Source: an uncultured Sphingomonadaceae bacterium | GTDB taxonomy: Bacteria > Pseudomonadota > Alphaproteobacteria > Sphingomonadales > Sphingomonadaceae | NCBI GenBank assembly: GCA_947258815.1 | Contig: CAMYJW010000002.1 | Location: 1 to 40,277 of the forward strand | Length of the DNA stretch: 40,277 nt | Direction of reading: 5' to 3' | In this document: positions 34,038 through 40,277 of the stretch, piece after piece | How the letters are laid out: each line of letters starts with the position of its first letter | How positions within the stretch are numbered: the first letter of the stretch is position 1 | The notes under the pieces: generated by a model | Database searches by the model: none | Seen by the model: only the letters and a program-made list of their open reading frames with translations | What the model was told of the DNA's origin: nothing | Made by a program: the position numbers and the translations under genes

Positions 34038-34655
34038 ATGCTGGAAATGATCGAAGCGAACTGGCTGGTTTTCGTTCTCGCCCTGCTGATCGGGCTGGCG
34101 GTTGCCTGGTGGCTGTTTGCGCGCGGATCAACGATTGCCACCCCGCATGAACGCAAGCCCGATGCACTGGACGAGGATGCGGCGCCCGCGCAGCGCAATC
34201 AGGCGCTGATCGATGCGCCGCCTGCCGCCGATCTTACGCCAAATCCAGCCTCCGGCGCGATGGCGGGAGTGGGCGAGATTGTTTCCGTTGCCGCACAGGA
34301 TGAAGTTGAGGAACAGGCCGTGCGCGCAGCGCAGGCCGAACCGGAAATTCCGCTGCAACCCGCACCCGGAGCCGCGCCAACACCTGCTCCCGTAACGCCC
34401 GAGCCCACCGTTGGCGAAGGAGACGATCTGCGCCAGATCAAGGGCGTCGGCCCGAAACTCGTCACGCTGCTCGCCTCGCTTGGCATCACCCGATTCGATC
34501 AGATCGCAGGCTGGAGCGAGGCCGATATTGATCGCATCGATGCGCAACTGGGCGCGTTCCAGGGGCGCATTCGCCGCGATAGCTGGATCGAACAGGCAAA
34601 GCTGCTCTCAGGCGGAGATACCGCCGCTTACGAAGCGAAATTCGGAAAGCTGTAA
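34038..34655 (+). CDS. membrane-anchored helix-hairpin-helix (COG3743-like) protein
   Basis: The protein is 205 residues. One N-terminal membrane helix (about 9-27) is followed by a long Ala/Pro/Glu-rich linker (about 35-128). A C-terminal helix-hairpin-helix domain of the 'flap-endonuclease-like' COG3743 type comes last (DDLRQIKGVGPKLVTLLASLGI, FDQIAGWSEADIDRID, RIRRDSWIEQAKLLS). Such domains bind nucleic acid in other proteins, but no nuclease residues are evident here. It follows the microprotein by 5 bases. Confidence 0.8.
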   Translation: MLEMIEANWLVFVLALLIGLAVAWWLFARGSTIATPHERKPDALDEDAAPAQRNQALIDAPPAADLTPNPASGAMAGVGEIVSVAAQDEVEEQAVRAAQAEPEIPLQPAPGAAPTPAPVTPEPTVGEGDDLRQIKGVGPKLVTLLASLGITRFDQIAGWSEADIDRIDAQLGAFQGRIRRDSWIEQAKLLSGGDTAAYEAKFGKL

Positions 34656-34672
34656 GGCCGCGGGGCGGGCGA

Positions 34673-34963
34673 TCAGGCGGCGCTTTTCTGCACGGTCAGT
34701 TGCAGGCCCAGCGCGCCAAGGACTGCGGTTAGCGTTTCCAGTGTCGGATTTCCGTTTTCGGAAAGGGCATTGTAAAGCGCCTGCCGGCCAAGGCCCGCTT
34801 TCCGGGCAATTTCAGTCATCCCCTTAGAGCGCGCAACATCGCCCAATGCACTGGCAATGTGCTGAGGGTCGTTCCCTTCCATCGCGGCTTCGAGATAATA
34901 GAGGATATCCTCCTCGGTTTCGAGGTGGTTGGCAGGATCAAACGGATAAACCTTCAATGCCAT
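34673..34963 (-). CDS. type II addiction-module antidote protein (COG3636-like), apparently orphan
   Basis: The protein is 96 residues. The N-terminal part is FDPANHLETEEDILYYLEAA; a helix-turn-helix follows (MTEIARKAGLGRQALYNALSENGNPTLETL). This is the usual antitoxin of HigB/RelE-like toxin pairs, in which the toxin gene normally sits directly upstream and overlaps. Here the upstream gene is DUF4238, and only a short possible toxin tail remains (34938-35026). It may regulate itself or have become a stand-alone repressor. Confidence 0.85.
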   Translation of the reverse strand: MALKVYPFDPANHLETEEDILYYLEAAMEGNDPQHIASALGDVARSKGMTEIARKAGLGRQALYNALSENGNPTLETLTAVLGALGLQLTVQKSAA

Positions 34964-35026
34964 CGTCAGCTTCCTTGGCCAAATTGATGTCGCGTGCTTT
35001 TCCGTTCTGAAAGACGCGTCTTGTGT
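34938..35026 (-). pseudogene. possible C-terminal remnant of a RelE/HigB-like toxin
   Basis: In the minus-strand frame ending with TGA at 34938-34940 the residues NGKARDINLAKEADDGIEG can be read. This resembles the usual toxin tail (GGDKS-QARDI-AKELAKE-like) and overlaps the antitoxin start, as intact toxin genes do. The rest of the toxin is absent; DUF4238 coding sequence lies upstream instead. The match is short and judged from memory. Confidence 0.25.
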
Positions 35027-35740
35027 TCAAAGCGATTCGAAATCTGGTCGAGATGAATAGACATATTGCCAAGAGTTTTCATAAATTTGTCTATTAATCC
35101 CATCGATCACCTCATCACCATCAGCCTCCATGTACCCGTTGCCGATTGGAGCTAGTTGGACTCCCTGATTCAGTATGAGACAAAGTTCACGCGATATTGG
35201 AAGAAGCGCAATGTCTTTATTTGAGTAGCTTACGAGAGGGTTGCTCGCTGAGAGAAAACGTCGTTTCTGGCAATTTCCCCCCAAATGGATGACAGCATAG
35301 TTGATTGGGTCGTACTCCTGCCAAACGTTCATGGCCGTCTGTATCTCGCGGATGAGAAACGTGTCTTCGTCCCAGTCCCAAACTTCGTTAGGATGTTGTT
35401 CTTTAAGGCCGCGGCGAATCTGCGGTTGATGGTTTTGTATGAAGGAGATTGCTAACGCTAATGCCGCGATGTTTTCTGGTGGATCACGTTCGACGATCCG
35501 TCGGATCACTCGCGCCGCCGCGTCATCAACCTGAGCCAGCCGATGCTCTGCCCAATTCTCGTCTATTCCTTCGGGTGGATTGTCGAGCCTGTTCCAGTGC
35601 TTCTGAAAGCCAAAGGTGCGACTGCTGCCACAGACGACCTTTCCTGTCTCCTTGTCCAAGCGCCATAGTCTTCCTTCATCGTTTTCGAAATGTCGCAGAT
35701 AATACTGCGGATTATAGTGGTGACGCTTCGGAATAGACAT
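35027..35740 (-). CDS. DUF4238 protein, low-GC acquired gene
   Basis: The protein is 237 residues. The start MSIPKRHHYNPQYYLRHF matches the DUF4238 signature, and a later segment reads FLSASNPLVSYSN. The function of the family is unknown. GC is about 44% by hand count over 35041-35280, clearly below the flanking genes. It starts 7 bases after the uvrB stop and ends against the antitoxin region, so it looks like a transferred gene placed behind uvrB. The longer open frame upstream runs through uvrB and is a shadow. Confidence 0.8.
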   Translation of the reverse strand: MSIPKRHHYNPQYYLRHFENDEGRLWRLDKETGKVVCGSSRTFGFQKHWNRLDNPPEGIDENWAEHRLAQVDDAAARVIRRIVERDPPENIAALALAISFIQNHQPQIRRGLKEQHPNEVWDWDEDTFLIREIQTAMNVWQEYDPINYAVIHLGGNCQKRRFLSASNPLVSYSNKDIALLPISRELCLILNQGVQLAPIGNGYMEADGDEVIDGINRQIYENSWQYVYSSRPDFESL

Positions 35741-35747
35741 TGTTGAC

Positions 35748-37934
35748 TCACCGGCCCCATTTTCGCTGCGTCTTGCCGAACCGCATCTTGCGCGTGCCGG
35801 GTTTGCCTTCGTTGCTGCGGCCAACGCGCGGGGCTTTCTTTTCCGCATCGGGAAGGCCGAGTTCGTCGGCTTCGAGGCGGCGGATTTCATCGCGCAGGCG
35901 TCCGGCTTCCTCGAACTCCAGATCGGCGGCGGCATTGCGCATGCGGCCTTCCAGCTCCTCGATGTAGGCGCGCAGATTGTGGCCCACCAGATTGTTGCGT
36001 TCATCGTCTTCAAGATCGACGGTGACGCTGTCCTTGCTTGCTGTGTCTGCAACGATATCGGCGATGCGGCGCTTGATCGTTTGCGGGGTTATATCGTTGG
36101 CGGCGTTGAATTCTTCCTGTTTGGTGCGACGGCGATCGGTTTCAGCCATCGCGCGTTCCATGGAGCCGGTTATCCGGTCTGCATATAAGATCACCCGGCC
36201 ATCGACATTGCGCGCGGCGCGTCCGATGGTCTGGATCAGGCTGGTTTCGCTGCGCAAAAAGCCTTCCTTGTCTGCATCAAGAATACACACCAGCCCGCAT
36301 TCGGGAATGTCCAGCCCCTCGCGCAGCAGGTTGATGCCCACCAGCACATCGTAAACCCCCATCCGCAGATCGCGGATCAGTTCTATGCGTTCCAGCGTTT
36401 CCACATCGGAATGCATATAGCGTACGCGCACGCCGGCTTCGTGCATGAACTCGGTGAGATCCTCGGCCATGCGCTTGGTCAGCGTGGTGACGAGCGTGCG
36501 ATAACCGTTTTTCGCGGTTTCGAGGCATTCGTTGATGCAATCCTGCACCTGATCTTCCACCGGACGGATCGTGACCGGCGGATCGATCAGTCCGGTGGGG
36601 CGGATCACCTGCTCGGCGAACACGCCGCCGGTCTGTTCCATTTCCCAGTTGCCCGGTGTGGCCGATACGGCGAACGTCTGCGGGCGCATCGCATCCCATT
36701 CGTTGAAGCGCAGCGGGCGGTTATCGATACAGCTGGGCAGGCGAAAGCCATATTCTGCCAGCGTGAGTTTGCGGCGGTGATCGCCGCGCGCCATCGCGCC
36801 GACCTGCGGCACCGTCTGATGGCTTTCATCGACGAACAGCAGCGCGTTGTCGGGCAGATATTCAAACAGCGTTGGCGGCGGCTCGCCGGGAAGGCGGCCG
36901 GTCAGAAAGCGTGAATAGTTTTCGATGCCGTTGCACGATCCGGTGGCGGCGATCATTTCCAGATCGAAATTGGTGCGCTGTTCCAGCCGCTGCGCTTCAA
37001 GCAACTGCCCGGCGGATTCCAGTTCCTTCAGGCGCTCTGTCAGTTCAAACTTGATGGCCTCTGCGGCCTGTTTCATCGTCGGGCCGGGGGTGACATAGTG
37101 CGAATTGGCGTAAATCCGCACTTTTTCAAGCGCTGCGCCTTTTTGGCCGGTCAGCGGATCGAATTCGTGAATATCCTCTATCTCGTCACCGAAGAATGAG
37201 ATGCGCCAGGCCATGTCTTCATAGTGGCTGGGGAAGATTTCCAGACTGTCTCCGCGCACTCTGAAATTGCCGCGCGCGAAAGCATGATCGTTGCGCTTGT
37301 ATTGCAGCGAAACCAGCTTGCCGATGATTTCGCGCTGGTCCTGCGTTTTGCCCGCCTCGATATCGAAGATCATCGCCGAGTATGTTTCGACCGAGCCGAT
37401 ACCATAAAGGCACGACACTGAAGCGACGATAATCACGTCATCGCGTTCCAGCAGCGCGCGCGTGGCCGAATGGCGCATCCGGTCTATCGCTTCGTTTACC
37501 GAGCTTTCCTTCTCGATATAGGTGTCTGATCGCGGCACATAGGCTTCGGGCTGGTAATAATCGTAATAGGATACGAAATACTCGACCGCGTTGTCGGGGA
37601 AGAAATCCTTGAATTCACCGTATAGCTGGGCGGCAAGGATCTTGTTGGGGGCAAGGATCAGGGCGGGGCGCTGCAGTTCCTCTATCACCTTGGCCATGGT
37701 GAAGGTTTTGCCCGATCCGGTGACGCCCAGCAGAACCTGCGTTTTCTCGCCCGCGCGCGCGCCTTCGACAAGCTCGGCTATTGCGGTTGGCTGATCGCCT
37801 GCGGGCTCATAGTCCGAAACGATCCTGAGCGGGATGCCCGGCAAAACCTTTTCCGGCCTTGCAGGCTTGTGCGGTGTGAACGCGCCTGATGTATCGGGTT
37901 CTTCCAGCCCTCTGCGGATAATGAGTTCGGCCAT
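35748..37934 (-). CDS. uvrB: excinuclease ABC subunit B
   Basis: The protein is 728 residues. Motifs are [17 protein letters not shown] (Walker A), the beta-hairpin region [88 protein letters not shown] and a C-terminal UvrC-binding UVR motif ([29 protein letters not shown] in pieces). It verifies DNA damage in nucleotide excision repair. The ATG at 37934 gives [13 protein letters not shown]; the ATG/GTG-type extension to 37979 is not family-like. No LexA box is evident nearby. Confidence 0.97.
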   Translation of the reverse strand: MAELIIRRGLEEPDTSGAFTPHKPARPEKVLPGIPLRIVSDYEPAGDQPTAIAELVEGARAGEKTQVLLGVTGSGKTFTMAKVIEELQRPALILAPNKILAAQLYGEFKDFFPDNAVEYFVSYYDYYQPEAYVPRSDTYIEKESSVNEAIDRMRHSATRALLERDDVIIVASVSCLYGIGSVETYSAMIFDIEAGKTQDQREIIGKLVSLQYKRNDHAFARGNFRVRGDSLEIFPSHYEDMAWRISFFGDEIEDIHEFDPLTGQKGAALEKVRIYANSHYVTPGPTMKQAAEAIKFELTERLKELESAGQLLEAQRLEQRTNFDLEMIAATGSCNGIENYSRFLTGRLPGEPPPTLFEYLPDNALLFVDESHQTVPQVGAMARGDHRRKLTLAEYGFRLPSCIDNRPLRFNEWDAMRPQTFAVSATPGNWEMEQTGGVFAEQVIRPTGLIDPPVTIRPVEDQVQDCINECLETAKNGYRTLVTTLTKRMAEDLTEFMHEAGVRVRYMHSDVETLERIELIRDLRMGVYDVLVGINLLREGLDIPECGLVCILDADKEGFLRSETSLIQTIGRAARNVDGRVILYADRITGSMERAMAETDRRRTKQEEFNAANDITPQTIKRRIADIVADTASKDSVTVDLEDDERNNLVGHNLRAYIEELEGRMRNAAADLEFEEAGRLRDEIRRLEADELGLPDAEKKAPRVGRSNEGKPGTRKMRFGKTQRKWGR

Positions 37935-38085
37935 CGGGCGGATATGGGGGATGGATCGCAGGCGCGCAATGCGTTGCAACGGGCGTCCGCGTTGGCTTGA
38001 TGGTGGCGATCACCGAACAAATATTGCGTTTGGCAGGGCCGCTCCGGCTTGTTAGTCAGCTTGACGAACTGACCGGGAGATTTGA

Positions 38086-38646
38086 ATGTTGACCACCACT
38101 ATGCGCCTTTCCGCTTTCGCCACAGTTGCCATTGGTGCGCTGGCCCTTGCCGGGTGCGGCAGTTCCGACACGATCGAGGCTGAGAACGAGAGCGTGGAAT
38201 CGGTTGCCGAGAAAGTCGCGAAAGCCGATATTCGCCCCAGTCCGGGCAAGTGGGTTTCGAAGATGACGATCGAGAAGATCGAAATTCCCGGTCTGCCGCC
38301 CGAAATGCAGGGTATGATGAAAGCGCAGATGGGCAAGATAGAGGAATCGTCAAGCTGCCTGACGCCTGAAGAGGCGGAAAAGCCCGATGCCGATTTCTTC
38401 CAGCCCGGCGCTGATTCGGGCTGTAAATACAACTCGTTCAAGATGGGCGGCGGCGAGATCGAGGCCGATATGACCTGCGAGAAGGGCGGGATGGCCCAGA
38501 ACATGAAGATGTCCGGGACATACAGCGAGGAAAGCTATGCCATGAAAGTTTCCGCTGAAGGCAATATGCAGGGCCAGCCGATGTCGATGGCAATGGCGAT
38601 TGAATCGCAGCGCGTGGGCGAATGTGATGCGCAAGACGGCGGGTAA
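38086..38646 (+). CDS. DUF3617-like lipoprotein
   Basis: The protein is 186 residues. It has a lipoprotein signal with lipobox LALAGC (Cys24). The mature domain is of the DUF3617 type common in sphingomonads: RPSPGKWVSKMTIEKIEIPGLP, SSSCLTPEEAEKP, a Cys-containing middle, and MAMAIESQRVGEC. It is Met-rich (about 19 Met), mostly in MQGMMKAQM and MQGQPMSMAM. GGGAG lies 6 bases before the ATG at 38086. The function is unknown. Confidence 0.85.
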   Translation: MLTTTMRLSAFATVAIGALALAGCGSSDTIEAENESVESVAEKVAKADIRPSPGKWVSKMTIEKIEIPGLPPEMQGMMKAQMGKIEESSSCLTPEEAEKPDADFFQPGADSGCKYNSFKMGGGEIEADMTCEKGGMAQNMKMSGTYSEESYAMKVSAEGNMQGQPMSMAMAIESQRVGECDAQDGG

Positions 38647-38719
38647 ACTGCGCCTGACGCATTCCGGGGCAGGCGGTATTGTTCATCGCCTGTTGCGGAA
38701 ATTCGTGTAACGACAGGCA

Positions 38720-39523
38720 ATGTTCGAACGGCTTGACAAGACAGCATCGCAATCCGCGCGGGATATCCTGCGCGGTGTCGTGCGTCGGGCTGAATCGCTG
38801 ATTGGTGAGATCGATCAGCGCTTGAAGCTGGCGCGTGAGCCACGCCCCCACGATGTCAGCGCGCCGTCTTCAAAGCTTCTGGTGGGAGAGTTGGGCAGCC
38901 TTGCGCGGCAATCGCGCCTGAAGCTGGATACGGTCCCTCAGGCTTGCAACCCGCGGCCGGTCATGCTGCTGCCCGGTCTGGGCGCGCACCCGAGGCGTAT
39001 GCGCGGGATGCGCGAAATGATCCGCAAGGCGGGGCATGACCCGCATGACTGGGGGCTTGGCTTCAATTTTGGTCCGACGCCCGAGAACTTTGAGTTTCTC
39101 ATGCGGCGCGTCCGCATTCTTGCGAAGAAAAGCGGTCAGCCGGTTGCGCTGGTCGGGTGGAGCCTTGGCGGCGTGTATGCGCGGGAGATCGCGCGGCGTC
39201 AGCCAGAGAATGTCGCGTGTGTCATCACCATGGGCAGCCCGTTTTCGGGCGATCCGCATGCCAACAACGGATGGCGCGCCTATCAGGCGATCACCGGGCA
39301 TGCGGTGGAAGATCCGCCCATTGAGTATGATCCGACGGTCAAGCCGCCGGTGCCGACGTTCGCGTTGTGGAGCCCGCGCGATGGTATTGTCGATCCACGT
39401 TCGGCGGCAGGCTGGCCGGGCGAACGCGATCGCGCGATCGCTCTGCGCTGCACGCATCTGGAATTTGTCAGCGATCCTGCGGTGTTTGCCCAGGTGCTTG
39501 CGTTGCTGGACGGCGAATACTGA
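38720..39523 (+). CDS. alpha/beta-hydrolase (lipase/PGAP1-like)
   Basis: The protein is 267 residues. A helical N-terminal segment (about 1-70) is followed by the hydrolase fold. VMLLPGLGAHP (81-91) is the oxyanion-hole strand, GWSLGG (146-151) has nucleophile Ser148, SPRDGIVD (218-225) gives the acid, and CTHLEF (244-249) has His246. Substrates are probably lipids or esters; unknown. No signal peptide is visible. It is convergent with the comM fragment. Confidence 0.85.
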   Translation: MFERLDKTASQSARDILRGVVRRAESLIGEIDQRLKLAREPRPHDVSAPSSKLLVGELGSLARQSRLKLDTVPQACNPRPVMLLPGLGAHPRRMRGMREMIRKAGHDPHDWGLGFNFGPTPENFEFLMRRVRILAKKSGQPVALVGWSLGGVYAREIARRQPENVACVITMGSPFSGDPHANNGWRAYQAITGHAVEDPPIEYDPTVKPPVPTFALWSPRDGIVDPRSAAGWPGERDRAIALRCTHLEFVSDPAVFAQVLALLDGEY

Positions 39524-39550
39524 TAATCCGCGGCAACGGGCCGTTCATGT

Positions 39551-40156
39551 TCATGCTCTGGGTGGTTGCCTGCGATAACTGAGTGCTTCGGCAATGTGGA
39601 TACGGCTGACATCGGGCGAACCCGCAAGATCGGCAATGGTGCGGGCCACGCGCAGCATCCGGGTATAGCCCCGCGCGGTCAGGCGCATGGCCTCGGCGGC
39701 CTGCATCAGCAGCGCGTTGCCGGCTTCGTCGGGCGTTGCATGGGCTTCAAGCGCATCGCCATCAAGTTCGGCGTTGGTGCGCGCGCCTGTCTGATCGGAT
39801 CGGGCGGACTGGATGGCGCGCGCGCTTGCGACGCGCCGGGCGACCTGCTCCGATCCTTCGGTGGGGGAAGGTAACGCCAGATCGGCCGCGCTGACCGGAT
39901 CGACATCGACATGCAGATCGATCCGGTCCAGCAGCGGGCCCGATACTTTCGATTGATAATCGGCAGCACATCGCGGCGCGCGCGAACAGGCCAGCGCCGG
40001 ATCGCCCAGGTGCCCGCAGCGGCATGGGTTCATCGCCGCGACAAGCTGCACCCGCGCCGGAAACGTGACATGGGCGTTGGCCCGCGCGACGGTGACCTCG
40101 CCGGTCTCAAGCGGCTGGCGCAGCGAATCGAGCACCGCACGCTGAAATTCCGGCAT
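39551..40156 (-). pseudogene. comM: 3' part of comM (yifB) Mg-chelatase-like AAA ATPase, 5' part missing or displaced
   Basis: The remaining 201 residues match the C-terminal half of the family: PEFQRAVLDSLRQPLETGEV, LVAAMNPCRCGHLGD, CSRAPRC, SGPLLDRIDLHVDV, and the C-terminal RGYTRMLRVARTIADLAGS. Intact proteins have LFLDELPEF here. In this window similarity begins exactly at PEF, and the upstream bases (40157 onward) do not encode VLFLDEL in any frame I tried. The gene is therefore cut at the Walker B region, most simply by an inserted element. ComM is a hexameric helicase needed in natural transformation. Confidence 0.75.
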
Positions 40157-40220
40157 TAGGTAGCAAGCGCAGAAAGAAAGTCAGTCCCTCAAGTTGGTCC
40201 CATCGGTTACATTTCACCGC
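40157..40220. mobile_element. possible end of an element inserted in comM
   Basis: The sequence directly after the comM break is unlike comM and leads to a new ORF at 40221. No terminal repeat or duplication can be tested because the window stops. The element class is unknown. Confidence 0.4.
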
Positions 40221-40277
40221 ATGGCAGACTCACATGTTTTAACCGCGCTTCGCACCAAGCGCGCTGAATTGGCTGGC
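40221..40277 (+). CDS. 5' end of a small ORF inside the possible inserted element (partial)
   Basis: Nineteen codons are visible before the window ends: MADSHVLTALRTKRAELAG. The helical, charged start is like small accessory proteins I have seen beside recombinase genes in alphaproteobacterial mobile elements, but this recollection is not checked. CACCGC precedes the ATG; no good ribosome site. Confidence 0.4.
   Translation, partial: MADSHVLTALRTKRAELAG

Noticed and set aside
40190..40215. GTAACC on the minus strand near the right edge
   Set aside because: The base pattern 16 bases on is not CGAA.
1..40277. tRNA, rRNA or CRISPR arrays
   Set aside because: No cloverleaf-like conserved blocks, rRNA sequence or regularly spaced repeats were seen by reading; a covariance search would be needed to exclude small RNAs.

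Overview
The window looks like chromosomal DNA of an alphaproteobacterium, most likely a member of the Sphingomonadales (Sphingomonas/Erythrobacter-like). This is inferred from the high GC content, the ECF sigma/FecR/TonB-receptor module, the hemC-hemD-Mic60 arrangement, the SigF/NrsF-type metal-stress operon and many short operons with 4-11 base overlaps. I ran no database search. Most of the window is ordinary core genome. Accessory features cluster at 25-29 kb, 34.7-35.7 kb and the right edge.

Layout. 0-6.3 kb: a CDP-glycerol-transferase-like glycosyltransferase (possibly 5' partial), a convergent secreted endonuclease/exonuclease/phosphatase protein, and an ECF sigma, FecR and STN-containing TonB receptor module. 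6.5-9.2 kb: a membrane cytochrome b with a Tat-exported molybdopterin oxidoreductase, then yaaA. 9.2-13.4 kb: wecC and wecB (UDP-ManNAcA synthesis), a DUF7064-like protein and dcd. 13.6-18.9 kb, all minus strand: a VWA lipoprotein and the overlapping run tsaD, gpsA and a Wzx-like flippase. 18.9-25.3 kb: hemC, a hemD-Mic60 fusion, a UbiH/Coq6-type hydroxylase, a DsbD/ScsB-type disulfide reductase and a dodecin.

25.5-29.2 kb is a signalling patch that appears to be built around cyclic di-GMP. It holds an atypical receiver-LuxR regulator, an unknown protein, a PAS-GGDEF protein with a degenerate active site, a PilZ protein and a PilZ-XRE fusion. A 31% GC spacer lies in the middle.

29.5-33.1 kb is a complete bufferin-type (DUF2282/MNIO) metal-stress operon: precursor peptide, DUF692 MNIO enzyme, DUF2063 partner, DoxX protein, SigF-like ECF sigma and NrsF/DUF1109 anti-sigma. 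Two exact GTAACC-N16-CGAA motifs, the promoter pattern I recall for Caulobacter SigF, sit before the precursor gene and inside the 3' end of the DUF2063 gene, ahead of doxX-sigF-nrsF. The pathway is known in other bacteria; the internal second promoter is the part most worth testing.

33.2-40.3 kb: an OmpA-family protein, a 30-residue membrane microprotein and a helix-hairpin-helix protein. Then come an apparently orphan antitoxin with a possible toxin remnant, a low-GC DUF4238 gene inserted behind uvrB, uvrB itself, a DUF3617 lipoprotein and an alpha/beta hydrolase. Last is the 3' part of comM (yifB), whose coding similarity stops abruptly at position 40156, consistent with the right edge lying just inside an element inserted in comM.
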